The notes under the pieces: generated by a model
Databases searched by the model: none
Seen by the model: only the letters and a program-made list of their open reading frames with translations
What the model was told of the DNA's origin: nothing
Part shown: positions 7,237 through 16,815 of the stretch, piece after piece
Layout: every line of letters begins with the position of its first letter
Position numbering within the stretch: the first letter of the stretch is position 1
NCBI RefSeq assembly: GCF_000226255.1
Contig: NZ_AGFG01000061.1
Span: forward strand, 62,001-126,000
Reading direction: 5' to 3'
DNA from: Desulfovibrio sp. A2
Lineage (GTDB): Bacteria; Desulfobacterota; Desulfovibrionia; Desulfovibrionales; Desulfovibrionaceae
DNA length: 64,000 nt
Made by a program: the position numbers and the translations under genes

Positions 7237-10200
7237 ATGTCCGTCACGCCATCCGCCGCTCCGCCTGTTCCCGGTTCCCCCTCCGAACCCGGCATCACGC
7301 CGTCATTCGGCAAAGCCCCTCCCGTGTCGCCGTACGGGCTGCTGGCGGCCCTGGCCATTCCGCTTGCGGCCCTCGCCCTGCAGTGGGCGCTGTGGCCCTA
7401 CATCAGGCCCTATGTGTGGTTTCTGTTCTACCCGGCGGTATTCTTCAGTTCCTGGGTGGGGGGCATGGCCGGGGGCATCATGGCCACCGTGCTTTCGGCG
7501 GGCTTCGTGGTGTTCTTCTTCATTCCGCCCGTGCTCTCCTTCGCCGTGCCGGAGCCCATGAGCCTGGTCGCCGTGGTCATGTTCATGTTCATGGGGTTTC
7601 TGTTCAGCCTGTTCCAGCAGCGGCTGCGCGAATCCACCCACCGGGCCGCCAAGGCCCTGGAGGCGCAGCGCGCCGCGCATGACCACCTGCGCGAGGCCAA
7701 CACCAGCCTCGTGGAGGCCAACGCCGAACTGGCCACCCTGTACGAGAAGACGCGCGAACTCGACGCGCTGAAGACCCGCTTCTTCGCCAACATCAGCCAC
7801 GAATTGCGCACGCCGCTCACGCTGTTGCTGGGCCCGCTGGAACGCCTGCTGGGCGAAACGCCCGAGGACGACGACCGCCAGCGCCTGTTCGGAACCATGA
7901 TGCGCAACGCCCGGCTGCTGCACCGCCACGTGGACGACCTGCTCGACCTCTCGCGCGTCGACGCCGGTTCCATGCTGATGCGCTACGCCGAGGTCGATCT
8001 CGCGGCCCTGGTGCGCTCCACCTGCGCCTACTTCGAAACCATGGCCGCCCAGCGGGGCATGCGGTACGCGGTGCAGGTGCCGCTGCGTCTGCACGCGCAG
8101 GTGGACCCGGACAAGTTCCGCCGCATCCTGCTCAACCTGCTCGCCAACGCCTTCAAGTTCACGCCGGACGGCGGCAGCGTGGCCGTATCGCTCGAACTGG
8201 GCGACGGCCAGGCGATGCTTGCGGTGAGCGACGATGGTCCGGGGGTTCCGGAAAGCCTGCGCAGCGCCGTCTTCGAGAGGTTCCAGCAGAGCGGGGAAGG
8301 TGAGCGGGGGCTGCATGGCGGGACGGGGCTTGGTCTCGCCATCGTCAAGGAATTTTCGGAACTGCACGGCGGGCAGGCAAGCGTGGGGCAGGGCGCGGAA
8401 GGGGGGGCGCTGTTCCGGGTGCGGCTGCCGCTCGCCGCTCCGCCGGACGCCGAGGTGGCAGCGGCGGATTCGCCGGGGGTTTCCGCGGCCCTGCATGCCT
8501 CCGTGGCGGGGTGGACCGGCGTGGCGACGGCCGAGGCGGATGCCCCGCCTGCCAGGCGCGGCGGCGCGTTGGTGCTGGTGGTGGAGGACAACCACGACAT
8601 GAACGATCACATCGCGGGCATCCTGCGGCCGCAGTATGACGTGGCCAGGGCCTACGACGGCGAGGAGGGGCTGCGCAAGGCGCTGGACCTGCGGCCCGAC
8701 CTCATCGTGTGCGACGTGATGATGCCCCGCGTGGACGGCAGGCGCATGGTGGAACAGATGCGCCGCTACCCCGGAATGGCCGACGTGCCGGTGCTGATGC
8801 TGACCGCCAAGGCCGATGACGAACTGCGCGCGCACCTGTTGCGCGGGGTGGTGCAGGGCTTCATCCAGAAGCCCTTCACGGCGGGGGAACTGCTGGCCAA
8901 CGTGCAGGGCCAGCTCAAGGAACGGGCCCGCCACAAGGCGGAACTGGATGAGCTTGAGGCGCGGTTTCGCGCCACCTTCGAGCAGGCGGCCGTGGGCATC
9001 GCCATGGTGGCCCCGGATGGACACTGGCTGCGCGTCAACGGCAAGCTGTGCGCCATCGTGGGCTACAGCGCGGAGGAACTGCTTGCGCTGAGTTTTCAGG
9101 ACATCACCCACCCCGAGCACCTCGACACCGACCTCGCGCAGATGCGCCGGGTGCTGGATGGCGAGATCGACACCTACACCCTGGAAAAGCGGTACCTGCG
9201 CAAGGGCGGCGAGCCGGTGTGGGTAAACCTGACCGTGGCGCTGGTGCGCAAGCCGGATGGCGCGCCAGACTATTTCATCTCGGTGGTCGAGGACATTCAG
9301 GACCGCAAGACCTCGGAGCGCCGGTTGGCGGAAAGCGAAGCGCGTTTCCGGCTGGTGGTGGAGAACGCGCCCGAGGCCATATTCCTGCAGAAGGAGGGCC
9401 GGTTCGCCTACGCCAATCCGGCCGCCCTGGCGCTGTTCGGGGTGGACGACCCCAAGGAGATCATGGGGCGGGGCGTGCTGGAGTTCATCCACCCCGGCGA
9501 CCGCGACAGGGTGGCCGAGCGCATCCGCCTGCTGAACCAGGAGCGCCGCGCGGTGGCGCAGGGGCATGTGCGCATCCGGCGCAGGGACGGCGTCATCGTG
9601 GACGCAGAGACATCCGCCGTCCCCTTCCGCATGGGGACGCAGGACGGGGCGCTGGTCTTCGTGCGCGACATCGGCGAACGGCTGCGGGCGGAACGCGAGA
9701 TCCGCGACCTGGCCCGCTTTCCGGGCGAGAATCCGCACCCCGTCATGCGCGTGGACCCGAACCTGGTGCTGCTGCATGCCAACAAATCCAGCGGCGCCTT
9801 TCTCGACTGTTTCGGGGCCGAGGTGGGGCGGCCCTTTCCCGCCCAGTTCGTGGAATTCGTGGCCGAGGCGCTGCGCACCTGGGTCATGCAGACCTTCGAG
9901 GTCGAATGCAGCGGGCGTGTTTACGCCATGACCGTGAACCCCATCGCCGACGGCGGCTACGTCAACATCTACGGCATGGACATCACCGAGCGGAAGCGCG
10001 CCGAGCGCGAACTGATCCAGGCGCGCGAGGCGGCGGAAACCGCCACCAAGGCCAAAAGCGCCTTCCTCGCCAACATGAGCCACGAACTGCGCACCCCCAT
10101 GAACGGGGTGCTCGGCATGCTGCAACTGCTGGACGCCACCCCCCTGGACCCCGAGCAGCGCGGGTACGTGCAGGTGGCCCACGCTGCGGGCAGCAACCTG

Positions 10201-11436
10201 ACGCGCCTGCTGGGCGATCTGCTGGACCTGGCCAAGGTGGAATCGGGCAGGCTGGTCATCCGCGAGGAGCCGTTCGACTTCGCGGCCTTGGCGCGCGAAG
10301 TGCTGGCCGTGCTGCGGCCAGAGGCCGACCGCAAGGGCATCCTGCTGGAGGCGGCTGTGGAAGGGGTGCCGCCGAGCCTGATGGGCGACCCGCTGCGCAT
10401 CCGCCAGATGTTGCTGAACGTGGTGGGCAACTCCGTGAAGTTCACCGACGTGGGGCGGGTGCTGCTGCAGGCGCGGCATGAAACGGGGGCGGCACGGCCC
10501 GCGCCCGGCCCGGGCGGCCCGGGCGGCCCGGGCGGCAAGGACGGCGATGACGGCGAAGGCCCGACCAACAATCCCGGCGTCGGTACCAGTTCCGGCATGC
10601 CCGGCAAGTCGGGCACGTCCGGCATGCTGGTCATCGAGGTGCGGGATACCGGCATAGGCATTCCCGAATCCATGCTGGCCACTATCTTCGAGCCGTTCAC
10701 CCAGGTGGAGGATGCCGCGTCGCGCAGGCACGGCGGGGCGGGCCTGGGGCTGTCCATCGTGCGGCGCATCATGGCCCTGATGGGCGGTGTGGTGTCCATG
10801 ACCAGCGTGGAGGGGGAGGGCACCACGCTCACGTTGCGCGTGCCCGCCGCAACGGCGGAGGGGGCCCCCCGGTCCGGAACGGAGGAAGGAGGGCTGACCG
10901 GAACGGCCGTTTCCGGCGGTCGCCTGCTGCTGGCCGAGGACGATCACGTGAACCGGCTGACGGTGACCTGGCTGTTGGAAAAGATGGGCTACCAGGCGCT
11001 GGCCGTGGGCGACGGCGCGGCGGCGCTGGCGGCGTTGCGGACGGAGCGGTTCGACGCGGTGCTGATGGACGTGCAGATGCCGGTCATGGATGGCATGCAG
11101 GCCACGGCGGCCATCCGGGCATCCACCGACCTGGCCGGAGGGCCGCATGTGCCGGTCATCGCACTGACCGCCTATGCCATGGACGGCGACCGCGAGCGGC
11201 TGTTGGCGGCAGGCATGGACGACTACGTGGAGAAGCCGGTGGACGCGGCCGTGTTGCGCCGGGTGCTGGCCCGGTTCGTTGACGGGGACGGGGAGGGCGC
11301 CGGGGGGCGAGCGCCGCTCGTGCCGGATGCGGCTGCGTCCCGTGCCGGGATGGACGCTGGCACGGAAGAGGGCGCGGAAGAAGGCGCGGAAGAAGGAGAA
11401 ATTCCGGCCGCCGGGGTAAGCAGGGAAATGGCGTAG
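7237..11436 (+). CDS. Giant hybrid sensor kinase with two kinase cores and two receivers
   Basis: A 1,399-residue signalling protein. Order of domains: four membrane segments of DUF4118/KdpD type (about 25-130), coiled coil, first kinase core with H188 ([12 protein letters not shown]) and HATPase, first receiver with D493 (CDVMMP), three PAS-like domains (about 570-930), second kinase core with H949 ([12 protein letters not shown]), second receiver with D1278 ([11 protein letters not shown]), and an acidic repeat tail ([12 protein letters not shown]). A Gly/Pro-rich low-complexity insert of about 50 residues interrupts the second ATPase domain between its N and G1 boxes. GAAGGAGG six bases before 7237 fixes the start. 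No partner regulator lies beside it, so phosphotransfer may be internal or to a distant protein. Confidence 0.92.
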   Translation: MSVTPSAAPPVPGSPSEPGITPSFGKAPPVSPYGLLAALAIPLAALALQWALWPYIRPYVWFLFYPAVFFSSWVGGMAGGIMATVLSAGFVVFFFIPPVLSFAVPEPMSLVAVVMFMFMGFLFSLFQQRLRESTHRAAKALEAQRAAHDHLREANTSLVEANAELATLYEKTRELDALKTRFFANISHELRTPLTLLLGPLERLLGETPEDDDRQRLFGTMMRNARLLHRHVDDLLDLSRVDAGSMLMRYAEVDLAALVRSTCAYFETMAAQRGMRYAVQVPLRLHAQVDPDKFRRILLNLLANAFKFTPDGGSVAVSLELGDGQAMLAVSDDGPGVPESLRSAVFERFQQSGEGERGLHGGTGLGLAIVKEFSELHGGQASVGQGAEGGALFRVRLPLAAPPDAEVAAADSPGVSAALHASVAGWTGVATAEADAPPARRGGALVLVVEDNHDMNDHIAGILRPQYDVARAYDGEEGLRKALDLRPDLIVCDVMMPRVDGRRMVEQMRRYPGMADVPVLMLTAKADDELRAHLLRGVVQGFIQKPFTAGELLANVQGQLKERARHKAELDELEARFRATFEQAAVGIAMVAPDGHWLRVNGKLCAIVGYSAEELLALSFQDITHPEHLDTDLAQMRRVLDGEIDTYTLEKRYLRKGGEPVWVNLTVALVRKPDGAPDYFISVVEDIQDRKTSERRLAESEARFRLVVENAPEAIFLQKEGRFAYANPAALALFGVDDPKEIMGRGVLEFIHPGDRDRVAERIRLLNQERRAVAQGHVRIRRRDGVIVDAETSAVPFRMGTQDGALVFVRDIGERLRAEREIRDLARFPGENPHPVMRVDPNLVLLHANKSSGAFLDCFGAEVGRPFPAQFVEFVAEALRTWVMQTFEVECSGRVYAMTVNPIADGGYVNIYGMDITERKRAERELIQAREAAETATKAKSAFLANMSHELRTPMNGVLGMLQLLDATPLDPEQRGYVQVAHAAGSNLTRLLGDLLDLAKVESGRLVIREEPFDFAALAREVLAVLRPEADRKGILLEAAVEGVPPSLMGDPLRIRQMLLNVVGNSVKFTDVGRVLLQARHETGAARPAPGPGGPGGPGGKDGDDGEGPTNNPGVGTSSGMPGKSGTSGMLVIEVRDTGIGIPESMLATIFEPFTQVEDAASRRHGGAGLGLSIVRRIMALMGGVVSMTSVEGEGTTLTLRVPAATAEGAPRSGTEEGGLTGTAVSGGRLLLAEDDHVNRLTVTWLLEKMGYQALAVGDGAAALAALRTERFDAVLMDVQMPVMDGMQATAAIRASTDLAGGPHVPVIALTAYAMDGDRERLLAAGMDDYVEKPVDAAVLRRVLARFVDGDGEGAGGRAPLVPDAAASRAGMDAGTEEGAEEGAEEGEIPAAGVSREMA

Positions 11437-11468
11437 CCCGCCGGAAGGGGGCGAGCGGCGGCCGGAGG

Positions 11469-12521
11469 CTACATGGTCCGGCGCAGTCGGCGTTCCACGT
11501 GCCGCGCCGCCAGCGAGCAGGCGACGGTCAGCATCAGGTACAGGGCCGCCACCGTGAGCCAGATTTCGAAGGTCAGGTAGGTGGCGGCCATCAGTTCCAT
11601 GCCCTGGAAGGTCAGTTCGCGGATGGAGATTACCGACAGGATCGCGGAATCCTTGATGGTGGAGATGAACTGCCCGGCCAGCGGGGGGATGATCAGCCGG
11701 AAGGCCTGCGGCAGGATGACGTGGCGCAGTTGCTGGCGGCGGGTAAGGCCCATGGATGCGGAAGCCTCCCACTGGCCGCGCCCCACGCCTTCCAGCCCGG
11801 CGCGCACGATTTCGGTGATGTAGGCCCCCTCGTACAGCCCCAGGATGACCACCCCGGAAAGGAACACCGGCAACTGGTCGGGCGGGGCCAGCAGCACGGC
11901 CGAGGCACTGGCCAGCCAGGTCAGGGCGGCGGGGGGCAGCAGCGCGGTCGCGTCCCCTATCAGGGAGACCAGGGGGGCTGCCAGCGCGCCCAACTGGGAA
12001 CTCACGAAGAAGTGAAAGATGAACACCAGCACTAGCGGCGGCAGATTGCGCACCCCTTCCACATAGGTGCGCGCCACCATGCGCCGGAACAGGCGCGGGC
12101 TGGCCCGCAACAGGCCCATGCCCGTGCCGATGGCCAGCGCCAGCAGCGTGGACCACAGGCCCAGGCGCAGCGTGACCAGCAACCCCTGCGCCAGCATGCC
12201 GGGCACCCAGCCTGCCTGCGCCCCCTGCTCCGTGTCGTGGCGGAGCAGGTATTGACCCACCAGGTCCCAGTTCCAACGGTAGTCCAGCTGTCCAGCCCCC
12301 CGCCAGACCAGCCATGCCCCGGCGGCCAGCAGCAGCGCCAGCAGGGCCATGTCCACCCGCAGCGCGGCGGCGGGCGACAGAAAGTCCTCCACGGCCGGGG
12401 GAGCGCCGTCGGAGCCTGACGCACCGGACGCGCGGGACCGCCGCGTGCCGTCGCCGTCTCGCGGGGGAAAGGCCGGTACATTGTGTTCCGGCGGCAGGGC
12501 GGGAAACGGCTTGGGGACCAT
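11469..12521 (-). CDS. Polar amino-acid ABC transporter permease (HisM type)
   Basis: A 350-residue inner-membrane permease. After a hydrophilic N-terminus and a first membrane helix come the membrane segments of the HisM/GlnP family and the EAA loop GVGRGQWEASASMGLTRRQQ, which docks the ATPase, followed by VILPQAFRLIIPPLAGQF. AGGAG four bases upstream supports the start at 12521; the longer open frame upstream is Arg/Pro-rich noise. It belongs with the binding protein and second permease on the same strand (12.7-14.6 kb). The ATP-binding subunit is not in this window. Confidence 0.88.
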   Translation of the reverse strand: MVPKPFPALPPEHNVPAFPPRDGDGTRRSRASGASGSDGAPPAVEDFLSPAAALRVDMALLALLLAAGAWLVWRGAGQLDYRWNWDLVGQYLLRHDTEQGAQAGWVPGMLAQGLLVTLRLGLWSTLLALAIGTGMGLLRASPRLFRRMVARTYVEGVRNLPPLVLVFIFHFFVSSQLGALAAPLVSLIGDATALLPPAALTWLASASAVLLAPPDQLPVFLSGVVILGLYEGAYITEIVRAGLEGVGRGQWEASASMGLTRRQQLRHVILPQAFRLIIPPLAGQFISTIKDSAILSVISIRELTFQGMELMAATYLTFEIWLTVAALYLMLTVACSLAARHVERRLRRTM

Positions 12522-12694
12522 GCAACTCCTGACCGCGGCTGGCGGCTGCCGGGCGCGGCCCGCGCCTCGGCGGGGCGGGACGCCATCGGCGGAACGGGGG
12601 GGGGGCGCGCCGCCCGGACCCCCATGGGAGCCCGGCGCGACGCGAACGATGACCGGGGCGGCCGCGTCTGGCTGCGCGCGTCGCCGCGTGGCGG

Positions 12695-13570
12695 CTACTT
12701 CAGCCGCGCCTCCCACTCGTTGGTCTCGAACCAGTAATGCTTGCGCTCCTTCAGCCAGCCTTCGGCCTCCACCAGGCGTATCCAGTTGTCGAACACGTTC
12801 AGGGTATCCACGTCGCCCTTGCGCACGGCAAAGCCCACCGGTTCGCTGGTGAACGTGCCGGGCACGGGCAGGAACAGCTTGTCCGGGTTCTTCAGCACCT
12901 CGAAGGCGGGCAGCGGCGCGCTGGAAACCATGGCGTGGGCGCGGCCGGCCAGCACTTCCTGGATGGCCGGGGCCTCGTCGTCGAACAGGCGCAGGGTGGC
13001 CCTGGGCAGGCGTTTCTTCACCGCCGCCGCGGCGGTGCTGCCGGTGCGCGCGGCAATGGTCACTTCCGGCTTGTCGAAGTCATCCAGGGTGGCGAAGCCC
13101 CTGGCCGTGGCGCGGTTGGCCATCAGGGCCATGCCCGCGTAATCGTAGGGCACGGTGAAATTCACTTTCAGATTGCGGTCCGGCTTCACGCTCATGCCGC
13201 CGATGATCACGTCGAACTTGCCGGTGAGCAGGGCGGGGATGATGCCCGACCACTTGGTGGGTACGAATTCCACCTTCACGCCCAGGTCCTCGGCCAGGCG
13301 GGTGGCCACGTCCACCTCGAAGCCGATGAACTTGCCGGTCTTGTCCTGCATGGCCCACGGCACGAAGGTGGAAAAGCCCACGCGCAGCACGCCGCGTTCA
13401 AGCACGTCGGCGATGACGCTTTCCTCGGACAGTTTCTGGCGCACGGATGCGTCGGCGGCCCAGGCATGGGCGTGCGTCGCCAGCAAAGCCGCCAGCAGCA
13501 GGATGGCCGCCAGCACGGGCCGCAGGGCGGCCGGGCCGTGGAGCCGGGTGGGGGAAGTGGACATATGCAT
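12695..13570 (-). CDS. Periplasmic amino-acid-binding protein (family 3 SBP)
   Basis: A 291-residue secreted solute-binding protein for a polar amino-acid ABC importer. It has a signal peptide (hydrophobic AAILLLAALLATHAHA then cleavage near AWA-AD), followed by the SBP_bac_3 pattern: GVLRVGFSTFVPWAM, GFEVDVATRLAEDLGV, PALLTGKFDVIIGGMS and the second-lobe TIAARTGSTAA. GGAGG seven bases upstream supports the start at 13570. It sits between two permease genes on one strand, with about 110-170 bp on each side, so the three may be one transcript. The substrate cannot be told from the sequence. Confidence 0.9.
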   Translation of the reverse strand: MHMSTSPTRLHGPAALRPVLAAILLLAALLATHAHAWAADASVRQKLSEESVIADVLERGVLRVGFSTFVPWAMQDKTGKFIGFEVDVATRLAEDLGVKVEFVPTKWSGIIPALLTGKFDVIIGGMSVKPDRNLKVNFTVPYDYAGMALMANRATARGFATLDDFDKPEVTIAARTGSTAAAAVKKRLPRATLRLFDDEAPAIQEVLAGRAHAMVSSAPLPAFEVLKNPDKLFLPVPGTFTSEPVGFAVRKGDVDTLNVFDNWIRLVEAEGWLKERKHYWFETNEWEARLK

Positions 13571-13681
13571 GGTGTGCCTCCGTTGCGTGGCCGCCGCGTG
13601 GTCGTGCGTGGGCAGTGCCATGGGCGGCGGCCTGGCCGCGTCCGGCCGGGCCCGGTCCGTGCGGGCGTTGTTCCGGACGCG

Positions 13682-14644
13682 TCAGAATTCGTAGCGCAGA
13701 CGCCGTTCCAGCAACTGCGCCAAGGCCGAAAGGGCCAGCGTGAGGGCAAGGTACATGCCCGCCACGAGGAACCATACCTCGAACACCAGAAACGTGTCGG
13801 CGGCCACCGCCTGGGCCTGCATGGCCAGGTCGTGCAGGGCGATGGTGCTGACGAGGGACGAGTCCTTGACCAGCGAGACCAGTTGTCCGGTCAGGGGGGG
13901 CAGGGCGGTGCGGGCCGCCTGGGGCAACACCACCTCCATATAGGTTCCGGGCACGTCCATGCCAAGGCTGCGCGCGGCCTCCCACTGCCCGATGGGCACG
14001 GAAAATATGCCCGCCCGCAGGATTTCGGCGATGTACGCCCCCTCGAACAGCGAAAGGGCCAGCACCCCGGCCGTGTAGCGGCCCATGCCCAGCATGGGCG
14101 CGAACACGAAATAGACCACGAACAGCTGGATGAGCAGCGGGGTGTTGCGCACCGTTTCCACGTAGCCCACGGCCAGCGCCCGGCCCACGCGCGACCCGGA
14201 CTGGCGCAGCAGCGCCGCCAGCAGCCCCGCCAGCAGCGCCAAGGCAAGGCTGGCCGCCACAATCCGCAACGTCACCCCAAGACCTTCCAGCAGCGGCCCG
14301 GCGCGGAATGCGCCGTCGGCCGAGACCGTGTACAGGTGCCGCCACAGCCGGTTCCATTGCCAGACATAGCCCGAGGCGGCGGTGCCGCGCAGGGTAACCC
14401 AGGCCAGCGCCCCCATGACGCAGCAGTACTGCGCCACGTCGCGGGCCACGGCCCACCGGGCGGAGCCGGAGCGGGCCGGTGGCGTCTGGCCGGGAGCATG
14501 GCCGGGTGACTGGCCAGACGCTGGGCCGGGCACCGACCCGGAAGCCGGACCAGACGCCAGGGCAGAAGGGGGCTGCGTGCCGGAGAAAGAAGGGGACGCG
14601 CCGCCCCCGCCGTGTCGGGATTTTTCCATTCTGGGGCGCAGCAT
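13682..14644 (-). CDS. Polar amino-acid ABC transporter permease (second subunit)
   Basis: A 320-residue permease of the HisQ/GlnP type, paralogous to the one at 11.5-12.5 kb. An unusual N-terminal stretch of about 60 residues is rich in Gly, Ser and Pro (repeats of SGP/GPASG), then membrane helices and the EAA loop PIGQWEAARSLGMDVPGTY with VVLPQAARTALPPLTGQL. The start is uncertain: ATG 14644 is preferred over ATG 14629, but neither has a strong ribosome-binding site. The gene is the first of the permease/binding-protein/permease cluster. The qrc terminator just upstream separates it from the qrc operon. Confidence 0.8.
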   Translation of the reverse strand: MLRPRMEKSRHGGGGASPSFSGTQPPSALASGPASGSVPGPASGQSPGHAPGQTPPARSGSARWAVARDVAQYCCVMGALAWVTLRGTAASGYVWQWNRLWRHLYTVSADGAFRAGPLLEGLGVTLRIVAASLALALLAGLLAALLRQSGSRVGRALAVGYVETVRNTPLLIQLFVVYFVFAPMLGMGRYTAGVLALSLFEGAYIAEILRAGIFSVPIGQWEAARSLGMDVPGTYMEVVLPQAARTALPPLTGQLVSLVKDSSLVSTIALHDLAMQAQAVAADTFLVFEVWFLVAGMYLALTLALSALAQLLERRLRYEF

Positions 14645-14703
14645 ACGCCGCAACACGCCCCCTGCCAAGGTGGGCGGCGCATCCGGGACGGCGTGTGGGC
14701 ATG

Positions 14704-14735
14704 AAAAAAGGCGGGACAGGTTGTCCTGTCCCGCC
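14704..14735 (-). terminator. Rho-independent terminator of the qrc operon
   Basis: On the minus strand an 11-bp stem (14725-14735 with 14710-14720, loop of four) is followed directly by six U residues (14709-14704). It lies 38 bases past the qrcD stop, so it ends the qrcABCD transcript and insulates the ABC-transporter genes that follow on the same strand. Confidence 0.9.
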
Positions 14736-14772
14736 CGGGAAGGCGGTGGCGCATGGCCTTGCGGCCGTGAGC

Positions 14773-16026
14773 CTACTTGTTCAGCTTCACTTCCTGCGGG
14801 AACACCGGCAGGTAGCGGTACGACAGGCTCAGGATCAGGGCCGCGTAGGCCATGATCATGGCGCTGGCGCCCCATTCCGCCCAGTTGGGGGCGTAGGTTT
14901 CCCAGCTGTCGAAGGGCATGACCGGCGCGGCCAGGGCCTGCACGGTCATGACGTAGCGATTGATGGTCACGCCGATGCAGTCCAGGATCGCCGCCGTGTA
15001 GAACAGCGCGCGGTTGTTGCGCGTGGACGGCACGATCAGGATGATGGCGGGCAGCACGCCGCAGGCGAACAGTTCCGCCCACAGCAGCCACTTGCCGTAG
15101 ATCCAGCCGTAGAAGACCTGGTCGAAGGTCAGGCCGGAGCGGGGCAGGATGTCGTTGGCCCACGCCCAGGTGTCCGCCAGCTTGAAGACCATGTACACGG
15201 TCAGCATGGTGCCGGCGATCTTGCCCATCAGGCTCTTGATCTCCCAGCTTACCAGCTGCTTGCCGGACATCTTTTCCATGATGGTGCACACGAGCACGGT
15301 GAACACCGGCCCGGAGCCCACGGCGGAGAGGACGTACAGGAAGAACGTCCAGGGCCAGATGAAGAAGCCGTCACGTGCGATGTACGGGCGGGCGAAGAGC
15401 ACGCCGTACATGCCGCCCAGCGACCCCTGGTGGAACGTGGACAGGAAGGCGCCGATACCCGCGAAGAGGGGCATCATCAGGTGGAAGTTGTGGGCGATGG
15501 CATGCACCAGCTTGTTGCGGTTCAGCTGCTTCTGCTCAAGGATCAGCGGGACGTACTCGATGACCAGCACGAGGCAGTAGCAGGTGATGCAGAAGATCAC
15601 TTCCGTCAGCATGGAGTGCACGTTGGCGTGCCAGTAGCCGAACCATGCGCGCAGCGGCTGGCCCACGTCGAGCACCAGGACGAGCATGGCGCCCGAGTAG
15701 CACAGAAAGCCCACGATGACCGTGAGGTTGATGATGTTCTTCAGCGGGTCGATGTTCAGGATGTAGCGCAAGAGGCCCGTGAAGAACGCGCCCGCGCCCA
15801 GCGCGATGACCGCGAGGTCGAAGGTGATCCACAGGCCGAACCCGAAGTAGTCGTCCAGCCCGGTAACGCCGAGGCCCTCGGCCAGAACCCGGTACGCGGC
15901 GTACAGGCCCCACCCGAACACGGCCATGACGGCCGCGATCCAGACCAGGAACTTGGACAGCGAGCAGCGCGTGCAGCCTTCGGGGAACAGCGCGGCGTCG
16001 ATGGGAAGGTCGTAGTTCTTATCCAT
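14773..16026 (-). CDS. qrcD: Menaquinone reductase membrane subunit QrcD (NrfD/PsrC family)
   Basis: A 417-residue polytopic membrane protein of the NrfD/PsrC family, which provides the menaquinone site of the Qrc complex. About ten hydrophobic helices are visible, beginning with FLVWIAAVMAVFGWGLYAAY; the N-terminus carries FPEGCTRCSLSKF. In sulfate reducers Qrc passes electrons from periplasmic hydrogenases and formate dehydrogenases, by way of cytochrome c3, to the menaquinone pool. The gene follows qrcC after nine bases with GGGGG before its ATG, and ends the operon at a strong terminator. Confidence 0.95.
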   Translation of the reverse strand: MDKNYDLPIDAALFPEGCTRCSLSKFLVWIAAVMAVFGWGLYAAYRVLAEGLGVTGLDDYFGFGLWITFDLAVIALGAGAFFTGLLRYILNIDPLKNIINLTVIVGFLCYSGAMLVLVLDVGQPLRAWFGYWHANVHSMLTEVIFCITCYCLVLVIEYVPLILEQKQLNRNKLVHAIAHNFHLMMPLFAGIGAFLSTFHQGSLGGMYGVLFARPYIARDGFFIWPWTFFLYVLSAVGSGPVFTVLVCTIMEKMSGKQLVSWEIKSLMGKIAGTMLTVYMVFKLADTWAWANDILPRSGLTFDQVFYGWIYGKWLLWAELFACGVLPAIILIVPSTRNNRALFYTAAILDCIGVTINRYVMTVQALAAPVMPFDSWETYAPNWAEWGASAMIMAYAALILSLSYRYLPVFPQEVKLNK

Positions 16027-16035
16027 GGCCGCCCC

Positions 16036-16803
<768 letters not shown>

Positions 16804-16815
16804 GACGTACGTTCC

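Noticed and set aside
10500..10620. Gly/Pro-rich stretch in the hybrid kinase as a frameshift
   Set aside because: The frame stays open and the ATPase boxes continue in the same frame on both sides, so it is a real low-complexity insert.
7303..12525. A 1,740-residue open frame on the minus strand
   Set aside because: It is antisense to the hybrid kinase and in another frame of the ABC permease. Its composition (His, Gln, Arg, Gly, Val) is that of the reverse complement of GC3-rich coding DNA, and no domain is visible.
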